A stretch of DNA of 64,000 nucleotides from Bacilli bacterium (GCA_022652945.1 JALCRV010000010.1:1-64000); one strand, 5' to 3'; positions 29,880 through 40,256 are shown, counted from the first letter of the stretch. The notes: generated from the letters alone by a model not told the origin. A program made the numbers and translations.

Positions 29880-32411
29880 CTATTCCACCGATTTCAAAGA
29901 TTCGACCATCTTTATTTTCTTCGTACGCCTTGAGAGAAGGACGTTAACGACAAAGGCGGTACCTAAGGAGACAAAGACGGAAAGAAGATACGTCGTCCAT
30001 TTAACGTTATATAAGTAAGTGATGAATTCGTTTTTATTCACAGTCATAACCAAGATACACATCGGGAGTCCGAAGAAAAGACCGATAAATGTTCCGATGA
30101 TAGTGTCGAACATTATCTCGGTAATCAAAGTCTTGGCTATTTCATGATAACGGAAGCCGAGGACTTTCATCGTGGCAATATCTCTGGTCCGTTCAGAGAT
30201 ATTTAAAGAAGTCAGATTATAGATAACGACAGCGGATAAAAGGATTGCAAAGATCTCCACAACCCTGGTCATAATCCTGACCGAGGATAAAAGCTCATCG
30301 ATATAAGCGAAATATTCATCCTGGGTCAGCAAGGAATTGGTCGAGGTGAATTCCCCGACCTGACTCTCCGGCCCATAATTATCCTGGATATAAGTTTTAA
30401 CACTTAGAGGATCCTTCGAGCAGGTAATCCAGTAGTTATTTGGCTTTAGCCCCGCTTGAGTAAATTGGCTGTTTTTGGCATAGACCCCACGTAAGGAAGA
30501 AGAAGTAAAGATATATGTGACTTTGGCGGTGTATTTGTTTCCGTTGATAACCACGGTCAATTCATCATTTAACTTAGCCCCGATATTCTCCGCGGTCGTC
30601 TTATCTAGAGTTACTCCGCCATCTACTCCGTAAGGGATATGCAGACAAAGAGAGGTATCTTCTAGCAAAATAAGATTTGAATCAGCAGAACTTTTAGCGG
30701 CGAGGGAAACCGGATACTGAGTGATCTCTTCTAGTCTTTCCACTCCATCGATACCTTTAAGTTTAATAGCTAAAGACTCGGATGGGTGATTAGGGACGGC
30801 TGTGATGTCTCTGATCATCAGATGCCTGAAATCATTATCCAAGCAATTATCTAAGGTATCCATGATTCCGAATCCACAGACGAGCAAGGCGGTGCATCCT
30901 AAGGTACCTAAGATTACCATCACGGTTTTCAATTTATTTCTGGACATATTCCTAAAGGCCATCTTGAAAGTCAACGTTTTTGAGGAAATGGCTTTAAAAG
31001 GAGCCAGCAGAGGTTTAGTCTCCCCTTTTCTTTGCTTCAATTTCGGAGCCTTGACACGGAGAGTATCCACCGGTTTTTCCCTAATGACAGAAAAGCAGAC
31101 TAAGAAGGAAGCCAATAAGGAAATCAGAAGTAAGCCGACAGCCATCCAAACAGATAATAAAGAAGACGGGAAATAGGCCGGATAGAAAAAGCTGGCTCTT
31201 TTGGCTGGCACATCCCAAAGGAGCTTATATTTGATATTCATAACATCCGGGATAAATAAAGGGCCGATAAAGTAACCGAGGACTGTGCCGATCAGAGTCA
31301 AGAAGAAACCGTAGGAAACATAATGCAGATAAATCTGGCTGCGCGGGACACCGATGGCCTTCAAAGAACCGATTTGCATCCTCTCCCGGATAATAATCTG
31401 TGAAATGGTCGTTAAGATAACCAGTAAGGAAACAAGGAAGAAAATAACAGGAAAGACGAAAGTAAGCTTTAAAGCCTGTTCAATATCAGTCTCCAAACCT
31501 TGATAAGAGGGCAGAGACTCTTTTTTAAGAGCGATGACAAGATTATTAGTTGACTTGGAGGTGAAATATTCATTGATGGCGTTTAAAGAAGCTTCTTTAT
31601 CGGAGGAATTAGCCAGAACTTGATTAGCCGAACCATTAATAAAGGAATAAATAAACGACTTAGTATCCCCTTTCTTTTGGGAAACTAAAGCTGCATCAAG
31701 TTTAGTCATATCGTAATTATCGCTGACAACTTTATATAAGGAGGCTGAAATAAGATCGGGATCAGAATACATCACAGTCGAAGAAACATATTTGGAAGTC
31801 TTGACAGCTTCTGGATGAAGCATGGTTCCGGTGATTTCAAATTCAAGCTTAATAGTATTATCAGCCAAGACATTGCTTTTTCCTGTTTGGACATAGGAAG
31901 TTAAGAAAGGAAGCATAAAAGCAATAGAGGGAGTCGTCAGTAAATAATTGGTCATTTCCAGTTCTATACTATCACCCAGGTTCAATAGGTTCGCTTCCAG
32001 ATATGAATCGCAGACCACAAACCCAGAAGTACCGCTGACCATCATCGGCACCGATAAAGTATTGGTTGTTGGAGCGGACAATAAAGAGACCGCGCGTTTC
32101 TCTCTAGTGCAGGATAAGGTGGCACGCTTTTCCGCAACACTAACTCCCTTAGCTCCTTTGACTGCTTCAAAATCCCCGCTCTCCAAACCGGTGGTCGTCA
32201 CATAAAGATCAGCGTAGTTAGAAGCCTGGTAAAGGGCATCAGCGCGCTCGCGAAGATTGTAAGCATTCGAGGTTAGACCCGAGAAGAGACAGACAGCCAA
32301 AAAGGAAATAGCAATTACAGAGAAGAACTGCTTAATGTTCCCTTTAATAGATCTAAGCAACTCTTTAAATAGTAAATGGGTTGTCTTTTCTTTCAATTGT
32401 TCTTTTACCAT
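29880..32411 (-). CDS. FtsX-like ABC transporter permease (MacB type)
   Basis: Two FtsX repeats: IIIRERMQIGSLKAIGVPRSQIYLHY and NISERTRDIATMKVLGFRYHEIAKT. Confidence 0.92.
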   Translation of the reverse strand: MVKEQLKEKTTHLLFKELLRSIKGNIKQFFSVIAISFLAVCLFSGLTSNAYNLRERADALYQASNYADLYVTTTGLESGDFEAVKGAKGVSVAEKRATLSCTREKRAVSLLSAPTTNTLSVPMMVSGTSGFVVCDSYLEANLLNLGDSIELEMTNYLLTTPSIAFMLPFLTSYVQTGKSNVLADNTIKLEFEITGTMLHPEAVKTSKYVSSTVMYSDPDLISASLYKVVSDNYDMTKLDAALVSQKKGDTKSFIYSFINGSANQVLANSSDKEASLNAINEYFTSKSTNNLVIALKKESLPSYQGLETDIEQALKLTFVFPVIFFLVSLLVILTTISQIIIRERMQIGSLKAIGVPRSQIYLHYVSYGFFLTLIGTVLGYFIGPLFIPDVMNIKYKLLWDVPAKRASFFYPAYFPSSLLSVWMAVGLLLISLLASFLVCFSVIREKPVDTLRVKAPKLKQRKGETKPLLAPFKAISSKTLTFKMAFRNMSRNKLKTVMVILGTLGCTALLVCGFGIMDTLDNCLDNDFRHLMIRDITAVPNHPSESLAIKLKGIDGVERLEEITQYPVSLAAKSSADSNLILLEDTSLCLHIPYGVDGGVTLDKTTAENIGAKLNDELTVVINGNKYTAKVTYIFTSSSLRGVYAKNSQFTQAGLKPNNYWITCSKDPLSVKTYIQDNYGPESQVGEFTSTNSLLTQDEYFAYIDELLSSVRIMTRVVEIFAILLSAVVIYNLTSLNISERTRDIATMKVLGFRYHEIAKTLITEIMFDTIIGTFIGLFFGLPMCILVMTVNKNEFITYLYNVKWTTYLLSVFVSLGTAFVVNVLLSRRTKKIKMVESLKSVE

Positions 32412-33106
32412 TTGATATCATCTAAATCAGCCCTGACTGGCTGCAGTTTATTTTCAATGATTTTGCCATCGGCGATCCTGATTAATCGGGTGGCGACATT
32501 AGCTAAGTTAGAATTGTGCGTAACGATGATTACGGTTGTTTGCCTTGCCACAGAAATGTGGTAAAGCAATTTAATTATTGAAGATCCAGTCTTTGAATCC
32601 AAAGCCCCAGTCGGCTCATCGCAAAGAAGCAATTTCGGATTCTTTACAACCGCTCTGGCAATCGAGACTCTCTGTTGCTCCCCACCGGAAAGCTGGGAAG
32701 GAAAGTTGTTGGCTCTTTTCTCCAACCCGACTTCTTTAAGCACCTCTTGAGGATCAAGAGGATTTTTCACGATCGAAGCAGCAATCTCAACATTTTCATA
32801 AGCAGTCAAGTTATTCATCAGGTTATAGAACTGAAAAACAAAGCCGATATCATTTCTTCGAAAGTCCTCTAAGGCTTTATAATCCGCTTTAGCTATATCC
32901 TTCCCTGCTATTTCATATGAGCCCGAAGTAGGAGCATCCATGCCACCTAAAAGATTAAGAAGAGTGGTTTTGCCAGCTCCGGAAGCACCTAAGACAACAA
33001 TAAATTCACCTTTTTCAGCCGCGAAAGAGACGTGATCAAGGGCTTTAACTTGCAGTTCGCCTTCACCATAAAATTTACATAAATCATTTACCTGGATAAA
33101 TGGCAT
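32405..33106 (-). CDS. ABC transporter ATP-binding protein (LolD/MacB type)
   Basis: [60 protein letters not shown]. Confidence 0.96.
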   Translation of the reverse strand: MPFIQVNDLCKFYGEGELQVKALDHVSFAAEKGEFIVVLGASGAGKTTLLNLLGGMDAPTSGSYEIAGKDIAKADYKALEDFRRNDIGFVFQFYNLMNNLTAYENVEIAASIVKNPLDPQEVLKEVGLEKRANNFPSQLSGGEQQRVSIARAVVKNPKLLLCDEPTGALDSKTGSSIIKLLYHISVARQTTVIIVTHNSNLANVATRLIRIADGKIIENKLQPVRADLDDIKW

Positions 33107-33252
33107 AAAACCTTTCGCCCCCTCGTTTTTTCTACCCTAAATGATAACATATAAATGAAATAACCTTATAACCTTTTCTCCAGGTTTTTGAAAATAGTTT
33201 CCTTCCTATGGTTATAGCCATTTATAGGCGATTTTTTGGGTGCGGATTTTTG

Positions 33253-33281
33253 TTGACTACCAAAATCAATGTTGATATTAT
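33253..33281 (+). promoter_or_regulatory. Sigma-A-type promoter of the tRNA cluster
   Basis: TTGACT - 17 nt - TATTAT, about 20 nt upstream of tRNA-Val. Confidence 0.75.
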
Positions 33282-33302
33282 AAATAGGACGCTCTGAAGG
33301 AT

Positions 33303-33378
33303 GGATGTTTAGCTCAGCTGGGAGAGCATCGCCTTTACACGGCGGAGGTCATAGGTCCGAGCCCTATAACATCCACCA
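33303..33378 (+). tRNA. tRNA-Val (TAC)
   Basis: GGATGTT...TCGCC-TTTACAC-GGCGG...AACATCC-ACCA. Confidence 0.95.
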
Positions 33379-33422
33379 TGTTAATATGAGTGTCAACGAG
33401 TTATACGAGACGAGGCTTTGCT

Positions 33423-33506
33423 GGGAGAATAGCGAAACGGTTAAACGCGGCAGACTGTAAATCTGTTCCTTCGGGTTCGGTGGTTCGAATCCACCTTCTC
33501 CCACCA
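33423..33506 (+). tRNA. tRNA-Tyr (GTA)
   Basis: GGGAGAA...CAGA-CTGTAAA-TCTG, long variable arm, TTCTCCC-ACCA. Confidence 0.95.
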
Positions 33507-33510
33507 TTTT

Positions 33511-33585
33511 TGGGGCATAGCCAAGTGGTAAGGCATCAGACTTTGACTCTGATATGCCCTGGTTCGAACCCAGGTGCCCCAGCCA
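33511..33585 (+). tRNA. tRNA-Gln (TTG)
   Basis: TGGGGCA...TCAGA-CTTTGAC-TCTGA...TGCCCCA-GCCA. Confidence 0.95.
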
Positions 33586-33621
33586 TTTCTGATTATTACC
33601 ACGTTGGATATACATATATCT

Positions 33622-33697
33622 GACCCATTAGCTCAGTTGGTAGAGCATTTCACTTTTAATGAAAGGGTCTGGCGTTCGAACCGCCAATGGGTCACCA
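33622..33697 (+). tRNA. tRNA-Lys (TTT)
   Basis: GACCCAT...TTCA-CTTTTAA-TGAA...ATGGGTC-ACCA. Confidence 0.95.
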
Positions 33698-33708
33698 TCG
33701 TTAAAAAA

Positions 33709-33737
33709 GCCGGGTCCACCAATGGATTCGGTTTTTT
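33709..33737 (+). terminator. Terminator of the tRNA cluster
   Basis: GCCGGGTCCA-CCAA-TGGATTCGGT (G-U pairs) followed by TTTTT. Confidence 0.75.
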
Positions 33738-33852
33738 CTTTTTAAGCTTTTTCTTAATGGCTGTGTCTCTCTGTCTTTGAATTGAAAACACTTGTATTTA
33801 ATATAAATACAAAATATAATTAGTCCATTAGCCTAGGAAGGGAGAAAAGGAC

Positions 33853-36183
33853 ATGTTTTTTAGCACTAGAGACGCCTCATTAACAATCAGCGCCTCCCAA
33901 GCCATTATCAAAGGCATCAGCGATGATGGAGGTCTTTTCCTGCCGAAAGAAATAAAAAAACTCCCCTATGAGAAACTAATTAACTCTACATATCCCGAAA
34001 TTGCTTATTCAATCCTCAGAGAATATTTAGATGATTTTTCCGATGTGGAAATAAAAGAAGCCGTGAAGAAAGCCTACGGAGCAGAAAACTTCCCGGAAAA
34101 GATAACTGGCTTAACAACCTTCGGTGACTTCTCATTTCTCGAACTTTTCCATGGGCGGACTTTGACTTTCAAGGATATGGCTCTATCTCTTCTGCCTTTT
34201 TTGATGGAAGAAGCATTAAAAAAGCATCCGGAAGAAAAATCGCTTCATATTTTGACCGCTACCAGCGGGGACACGGGAAGCGCTGTTCTTTCCAGTTTCC
34301 GTAATTGTCAGAATATCTCAGTCTCTGTTCTCTATCCGGATGGAGGGATTTCCTATATCCAAGAAAAGCAGATGCTTTCCTTCACTTCCCCTACCGAAAG
34401 AGCCTACGCTTTACAAGATAGCAACTTTGATGACTGCCAGGCTTTAGTTAAAAAACTTTTGGTTGAGAAGCCTTACGGCTTAAATTACACTTCGGCTAAT
34501 TCCATCAATATCGGAAGATTGCTGCCTCAGATTGTCTATTACTATTATTCCTATATATCTTTAGTTAAAAATGGGACCATCAAACCCGGGGAACTGATCG
34601 ATGTAGTTGTCCCCACCGGTAATTTCGGTGATATCTTTGCAGCCTACTTAGCTAAGAAGATGTCTTTGCCTTTAAATAAACTCGTAGTAGCCTCTAACGC
34701 CAATCGGATCTTAACTGATTTCTTCTCTAAAGGCGTTTACGATACCAAGAGGGACTTTATAAAAACCAATTCCCCTTCAATGGACATCTTGATTTCCTCT
34801 AATCTAGAAAGATTGCTCTACCTCACTTGTCTAAATGATAAAACTGTCCAAGACTTAGAAAATGATTTAAGGCAAAAAGGAAGTTTTAAAGTCAGTGAAG
34901 AATTCTTAAAGAAGCTTCAGATGGACTTTTTATGTTGCTCCTCTTCAGAAGAGGAGACTTTACAAGGAATTAAAGATTGTGAAGACAAATATAACTATCT
35001 GATTGATCCGCACACCAGCGTAGCTTATCAAGCTTATCAAAAGATAAAGACTTATCTTCCTTCTAAGCATTCCTTAATTGTCTCCACCGCTTCACCTTTA
35101 AAGTTTCCTTTAACAATCGCCAGGGCTCTAAATATTGAACAGACAGATGATTTAAAGGCCTTAAAGCAAATAATCCTTAAGACCAAAATATCCGTTCCCT
35201 CTCAACTGGAAGACGCCTTAAATACTCCCTCACCTAAATATTTAATTAAAGGGGAAGAATTTAAAGAGGTTCTCTATCCGACTAAACATCATATTTTTAA
35301 AGTCCCGGCTTCTTCCGCTAACCTAGGTCCCGGATTTGATGTAGCCGGTTTGGCCTTAAGTCTTTTTAACACTTTCTCTTTCCAAAAGAATAAAGAAGAT
35401 ATCCTTGAGGGCTTCATAGGCGAAGAAGAATTAAAGGATAATCTGGTTCTGAAAAGCTATCGCAGATTCTTTGAAGAATATCATTTGCCTTACCAACCAG
35501 TCAGGATCAAAATGCTTAACTGCCTTATTCCTCTCTCCCGCGGACTGGGAAGTTCTGCCGCCTGTATAATCGCAGGCCTGATAGGTGCAAATGAAATCTG
35601 CAACCGGCTCTTGGAGAAAAAAGATCTGCTGGATTTAGCAACGAAAATCGAGGGGCATCCGGATAATGTGGCTTGTTGCCTTTTAGGCGGCTTAGTCTGT
35701 TCTTTTAAAAATAGCTCAGGAAAACTGGTTCCCTTAAAATATCCAGTAAACCCTAACTTAAAATTCGTAGTCTTAGTTCCAGAGCAGGAGTTTTCTACAA
35801 AAATTGCTCGCAGCGCCTTATTAGCTTCTTACCCTTTAGCGGACATCACTTTTGATGCTTCACGCTTAGTAAATCTCCCCTTAGCTTTCCAGACCGGGGA
35901 TACCTCTCTTCTTTATGAGTTACTGAGCGATAAAATCCACATTCCTTACCGTCTGCCTTTAATCGAGGAAGGAAGCAAAATAATGGGTATCTGCCAGAGA
36001 TTTCATATTCCTTTCACTATTTCGGGAGCCGGCTCTTCTTTATTAGTCATCCTAAGGGAAGATCAAAAAGAAGAACTCTCGGAGCTGGAAAAAGCCATCG
36101 GATCTGAATGTGTCGGAAAATGGCAAATAAAAGAACTATCCATCTGCCAAAATGGTGTTAAAGAGGAGGAAAAGGTCAAATGA
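33853..36183 (+). CDS. thrC-thrB: Fused threonine synthase (ThrC) and homoserine kinase (ThrB)
   Basis: ThrC part TRDASLTISASQAIIKGISDDGGLFLP...TSGDTGSAVL; GHMP kinase part VPASSANLGPGFDVAGLAL...LSRGLGSSAACIIAGLIGANE, one uninterrupted ORF. Confidence 0.93.
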   Translation: MFFSTRDASLTISASQAIIKGISDDGGLFLPKEIKKLPYEKLINSTYPEIAYSILREYLDDFSDVEIKEAVKKAYGAENFPEKITGLTTFGDFSFLELFHGRTLTFKDMALSLLPFLMEEALKKHPEEKSLHILTATSGDTGSAVLSSFRNCQNISVSVLYPDGGISYIQEKQMLSFTSPTERAYALQDSNFDDCQALVKKLLVEKPYGLNYTSANSINIGRLLPQIVYYYYSYISLVKNGTIKPGELIDVVVPTGNFGDIFAAYLAKKMSLPLNKLVVASNANRILTDFFSKGVYDTKRDFIKTNSPSMDILISSNLERLLYLTCLNDKTVQDLENDLRQKGSFKVSEEFLKKLQMDFLCCSSSEEETLQGIKDCEDKYNYLIDPHTSVAYQAYQKIKTYLPSKHSLIVSTASPLKFPLTIARALNIEQTDDLKALKQIILKTKISVPSQLEDALNTPSPKYLIKGEEFKEVLYPTKHHIFKVPASSANLGPGFDVAGLALSLFNTFSFQKNKEDILEGFIGEEELKDNLVLKSYRRFFEEYHLPYQPVRIKMLNCLIPLSRGLGSSAACIIAGLIGANEICNRLLEKKDLLDLATKIEGHPDNVACCLLGGLVCSFKNSSGKLVPLKYPVNPNLKFVVLVPEQEFSTKIARSALLASYPLADITFDASRLVNLPLAFQTGDTSLLYELLSDKIHIPYRLPLIEEGSKIMGICQRFHIPFTISGAGSSLLVILREDQKEELSELEKAIGSECVGKWQIKELSICQNGVKEEEKVK

Positions 36184-36611
36184 GCAACGATTTTTTACTA
36201 GTCTCTAAAGCGGTCCTTCCCGATTACTTCCCAAAGATTGTAAAAGCCAAGGATTTAATCGCCGCTTCGAATATCTCCGTAACCGAAGCCTGTAAGACAC
36301 TCGGCATCTCCCGCTCCGTTTTTTATAAATATAAAGATGCTATCTATATTCCGAGCGGTTCCCTAGCAAAAAAAGCTATCATCTCGATTAAAGCTGATGA
36401 TTTCCCCGGGGTTCTTTCTTCAATACTGATTACCATCTCCAAGAACCAAGGAAATGTTTTAACAATCTCTCAGGATATGCCAATCCACGGTTTAGCCTAT
36501 ATCACGATGATGATTAACACGCGGAATATGGTGGTCGGTTTAACTGACTTGGTTAAGGAGTTATCTTCCTTGCCCCATCTTAGAAAGGCGGATGTCTTAG
36601 CTTATGATTAA
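36180..36611 (+). CDS. ACT domain-containing protein with N-terminal HTH-like segment (PheB/UPF0735-like)
   Basis: SVTEACKTLGISRSVFYKYKDAIYIP followed by ACT-like AIISIKADDFPGVLSSILITISKNQGNVLTISQ. Confidence 0.82.
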   Translation: MSNDFLLVSKAVLPDYFPKIVKAKDLIAASNISVTEACKTLGISRSVFYKYKDAIYIPSGSLAKKAIISIKADDFPGVLSSILITISKNQGNVLTISQDMPIHGLAYITMMINTRNMVVGLTDLVKELSSLPHLRKADVLAYD

Positions 36612-37686
36612 TATCGGCTTATTCGGTTATGGCACGGTGGGACACGGAGTCAAGGAACTTTTGGCTTCTCAAAAGAACATTGGAGTTTTTAATTTAAAGA
36701 AGGTTTTTGATCGGAAAGAAAAAGCGGAGGAAATCGGTGATATCTACGCTTCTTCCATTAAAGAAATCACCGCTGATAACAATATCGATACTGTCATTGA
36801 ATGTATGGGTGGGGATGAGTTGCCTTACCAGGCTATAACATCGTCTTTAAAGGCTGGGAAGAATGTCATTTCTTCAAATAAAGAAACGATTTCCAAGCAT
36901 TTAAAAGAATATCTTGCCTTGGCAAAGGAAAATCATGCTTCAATTCAGTTTGAAGCCAGCGTAGGAGGAGGGATTCCGTTAATTAATCCCCTCTGGTGTC
37001 TTTCTCAGTTTGATCAGATCGATTCTCTGCAAGGCATTTTAAATGGCACCTCTAACTCCATCCTGACGGAAATGGAAGAAAGCCAGCTTTCTTTCAACCA
37101 AGCCGTCAGTTTAGCTCAGCAAAAAGGCTTTGCTGAAAAGGATCCTTCCGATGATCTTAACGGAAACGATCTCGCCCGCAAAGGCGCTATCCTCGCTTCC
37201 TTGGCCTTTCAAGCAGAAATTAAACCCGATGATTTTACTAGATTCGGAATCGAAAACCTTACACCGATGATTATCAGCACTTTGAAGAAAGCCGGTAAAA
37301 GAATCAAACTCATTCTCCTCGTTGAGAAAAAAGAAGAAGGCATTTTAAACTTGGTTCTGCCGGTAGCCTTTGATCTTCAAGCCCCCTTAGCCCTCGTTAA
37401 AGAAGAAACTAACGGCGTCTTGATCGACTGCAGTAAAAACGGCCCGCTGTTCTTTGAAGGCAAAGGTGCTGGAAAGAATCCGACTGCTTCCGCTATCCTG
37501 CAGGATTTAACCAGGGTCAACTCTAATATTGCTCCTAGTTTCAATCCAGACATAAATAAACCTAAACTACTTAAGGAATTGCCGGGGCGGTTTTATGGAT
37601 TCCATCCCGATGGAAGAATGGAAAAGCTAGTAGACCCAAGCGAAACCGAGTTAAGAAGTTTCAGCTTTATCTGCCAAGATAAATAA
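36604..37686 (+). CDS. hom: Homoserine dehydrogenase
   Basis: INIGLFGYGTVGHGVKELL; EASVGGGIPLINPL; GILNGTSNSILTEM; DPSDDLNGNDLARKGAILA. Confidence 0.95.
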   Translation: MINIGLFGYGTVGHGVKELLASQKNIGVFNLKKVFDRKEKAEEIGDIYASSIKEITADNNIDTVIECMGGDELPYQAITSSLKAGKNVISSNKETISKHLKEYLALAKENHASIQFEASVGGGIPLINPLWCLSQFDQIDSLQGILNGTSNSILTEMEESQLSFNQAVSLAQQKGFAEKDPSDDLNGNDLARKGAILASLAFQAEIKPDDFTRFGIENLTPMIISTLKKAGKRIKLILLVEKKEEGILNLVLPVAFDLQAPLALVKEETNGVLIDCSKNGPLFFEGKGAGKNPTASAILQDLTRVNSNIAPSFNPDINKPKLLKELPGRFYGFHPDGRMEKLVDPSETELRSFSFICQDK

Positions 37687-37700
37687 AAAGGAGAACCAAG

Positions 37701-38708
37701 ATGAAAAAAAGTTATAACTTCGCCATCGTCGGAGCTACCGGACTGGTTGGAAGAACATTTTTAAAAGTCATGGAAGAATATCATTTGCCCGTAGCTTCTT
37801 TGCGCCTTTTCGCCTCGGAGAAAAGTATAGGCAGGAAGTTGTTATTCGCCGGGAAAGAATATACCCTCGAAGCCCTTAAAGAAGGCGTCTTTAAAGGTAC
37901 GGATTTTGCTTTATTCTCCGCCGGCAGCGAAGTAAGCCGCCTTTATGCTCCTCTAGCTAGCCAAGAAGGAGCCTTGGTTATCGATAATTCTTCCTGTTGG
38001 CGAATGGATGAAAACTGCGCTTTGATCGTCCCCGAAATTAATATCTCGGATTATAAGACCCACGGAAGGATTATCGCCAATCCAAATTGTTCAACCATTC
38101 AATCCGTTTTACCTTTAAAGCCTTTGGATGATTTATTCACTCTTAAGAGAATAATTTATTCAACCTATCAGGCCTGTTCCGGCAGCGGAAAAAAAGGGCT
38201 CGATGATTTAGAAAGATGCGAAAGGGGCGAGAAGCCGCTTTTTTACCCATATGATATTGCGAAGACCTGCATACCGGAAATCGATATTTTCGGCGATGAT
38301 GGATATTCCAAAGAAGAAATGAAAATGGTTAATGAGACACGCAAGATTCTCCACCGTCCGTCTTTAAAAATTGCGGCAACTTGCGTCCGTGTCCCGGTCC
38401 CGGTTGCTCATGGGGTTATGATCGCCGCGGAATTTGAAAAACCGGTCGATGTTGAAAAGGCGCGTCAAGCCTTAAGAAACTACGAAGGCATCAAAGTTGT
38501 CGATGAGCCGAAGAAACATATATATCCAGTTTCCACTTTGGCCGCCGGCAATGATTACGTCTACGTCGGCCGAATCAGAAAAGACATCTCTTCAGATAAC
38601 GGATTAATCCTTTATACGGTCGGAGATAACGTCCGTAAAGGAGCAGCCAGCAATGCGGTGCAGATTGTTAAAAAGATCATCGAAGAAAAGGAGAAAGAAA
38701 ATGCTTAA
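37701..38708 (+). CDS. asd: Aspartate-semialdehyde dehydrogenase
   Basis: FAIVGATGLVGRTFLKVM; IANPNCSTIQSVLPLKPL; YQACSGSGKKGLDDL; RVPVPVAHG. Confidence 0.97.
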   Translation: MKKSYNFAIVGATGLVGRTFLKVMEEYHLPVASLRLFASEKSIGRKLLFAGKEYTLEALKEGVFKGTDFALFSAGSEVSRLYAPLASQEGALVIDNSSCWRMDENCALIVPEINISDYKTHGRIIANPNCSTIQSVLPLKPLDDLFTLKRIIYSTYQACSGSGKKGLDDLERCERGEKPLFYPYDIAKTCIPEIDIFGDDGYSKEEMKMVNETRKILHRPSLKIAATCVRVPVPVAHGVMIAAEFEKPVDVEKARQALRNYEGIKVVDEPKKHIYPVSTLAAGNDYVYVGRIRKDISSDNGLILYTVGDNVRKGAASNAVQIVKKIIEEKEKENA

Positions 38709-40020
38709 AGTATGTAAATTCGGAGGCTCTTCTTTAGCGGATGAGGAAGAGTTCTTAAAGGTCAAAAAGATCGTCCAAGCAGATCCAAGCCGAAGGATTA
38801 TTGTCGTTTCCGCTCCGGGCAGAAGAAACTCTAAGGATAATAAGATCACCGATTTGCTTTATCTAATCTATCAACATCAAAAATACAAAGTCGATTACTC
38901 TTCCCTTTTTGAGGAGATTAAGAAAAGATACCTGCAAATTGCTAAGAATTTGCATATTGTTTGCGATTTAGAGGAAGAGTTTAAAAACTTAAGCCAGAAG
39001 TTAGCTGAGGGGCAAATAAGCGAAGAAGAGTTAGTGTCCCGCGGTGAATATTTTGCGGCTAAGTTAACCGCCTCCTATCTCGGCTACCAATTCATCGACG
39101 CCGCTTCCTTAATCCATTTCGATTATGAGAGCAAAGTCTTGGAGAATGAGACCACTAAAGCCATTCAGGATGCCATTTCTAAATATCCTCAGATAGTTGT
39201 TCCTGGCTTCTACGGCTCTTACCCCAATGGGAAAATCTGTTTATTCAGCCGTGGGGGAAGCGATGTAACCGGGTCATATATGGCTAAAGGCAGCCACGCC
39301 GATCTATATGAGAACTGGACCGATGTCAGCGGCTTTTTTATGGCTGATCCGAAGATTATCCCCAACCCTAAAAAGATCAAAGAAATCTCATACTCAGAAT
39401 TAAGAGAGCTTTCTTATATGGGAGCCAATGTCATCCATGAAGAAACTATCATCCCTTTAACTGATGAAGAGATTCCTCTGGAGATTTTAAATACGAACCA
39501 TCCGGAAGAAGGCGGGACTCTAATTAAAAGAGAGACACCGGATAAGACCCATTTAATCACAGGAATCACCGGTAAGAAAGGCTTCATCGCTTTAACTTTC
39601 TTAAAGAAGAGATCTGCGGATAAGCTCAATTCCATTATGTCCGTGCTATCTGTCTTCCAACGTTATCAGGTCCCGATTGAACATATCCCGACCAGCATCG
39701 ATTCTTTCTCGGTTGTCATCGAGAAGAGCCTGATTGAAGAAAGATTCTACGACATCATGGCAGACTTAAAAAAGCTCCCGGATATTATGTCAATCAGCGA
39801 AGATGACGATATCGCTCTTCTGGCGGTCGTCGGGAGAAACATGGTAAAAAAGACAGGAACTTCCGGAAGAATCCTTTCCATTTTCGGTCAGGAGAAAATC
39901 AATATTAAACTGATCGACCAAGGAAGAGAAGAAATCAACATCATCATCGGCATTTCTAACTCGGACTTTAATAAGTCAGTCGAGGCCTTATATAACAACT
40001 TCTCAGGCGAAAAGATTTAA
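38701..40020 (+). CDS. lysC: Aspartate kinase
   Basis: MLKVCKFGGSSLADEEEF; SRGGSDVTGSYMAKGSHADLYENWTDVSGFFMADP; C-terminal ACT domains. Start set at ATG 38701. Confidence 0.95.
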   Translation: MLKVCKFGGSSLADEEEFLKVKKIVQADPSRRIIVVSAPGRRNSKDNKITDLLYLIYQHQKYKVDYSSLFEEIKKRYLQIAKNLHIVCDLEEEFKNLSQKLAEGQISEEELVSRGEYFAAKLTASYLGYQFIDAASLIHFDYESKVLENETTKAIQDAISKYPQIVVPGFYGSYPNGKICLFSRGGSDVTGSYMAKGSHADLYENWTDVSGFFMADPKIIPNPKKIKEISYSELRELSYMGANVIHEETIIPLTDEEIPLEILNTNHPEEGGTLIKRETPDKTHLITGITGKKGFIALTFLKKRSADKLNSIMSVLSVFQRYQVPIEHIPTSIDSFSVVIEKSLIEERFYDIMADLKKLPDIMSISEDDDIALLAVVGRNMVKKTGTSGRILSIFGQEKINIKLIDQGREEINIIIGISNSDFNKSVEALYNNFSGEKI

Positions 40021-40131
40021 AAGATAATCAGGTACGACGAATTTTTCACTATTTTTAGTCGATTTTTCTTTTGGCTTATAGACTTTAAAAAATGAAAATG
40101 GTAAAGTAATCATTGCTTACCGATAGTCTAT

Positions 40132-40220
40132 GCCCAGGTGGCGGAATTGGTAGACGCACAGGACTTAAAATCCTGTGGCCCTAACAGGCCGTGCGGGTTC
40201 GATTCCCGCTCCGGGCACCA
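40132..40220 (+). tRNA. tRNA-Leu (TAA)
   Basis: GCCCAGGTGGCGGAATTGGTAGACGC...AGGA-CTTAAAA-TCCT, long variable arm, encoded CCA. Confidence 0.95.
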
Positions 40221-40231
40221 TCAGCGAATCT

Positions 40232-40256
40232 AGCCTGCCTAACGGCAGGCTTTTTT
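40232..40256 (+). terminator. Terminator after tRNA-Leu
   Basis: AGCCTGCC-TAAC-GGCAGGCT followed by TTTTT. Confidence 0.92.

Noticed and set aside
33364-33615. Minus-strand ORF (83 aa, …GEGGFEPPNPKEQIYSLPRLTVSLFS…) and the plus-strand ORFs 33390-33623 and 33574-33780
   Set aside because: They are translations across the tRNA-Tyr/Gln/Lys cluster; the sequence is a well-known spurious product of tRNA genes.
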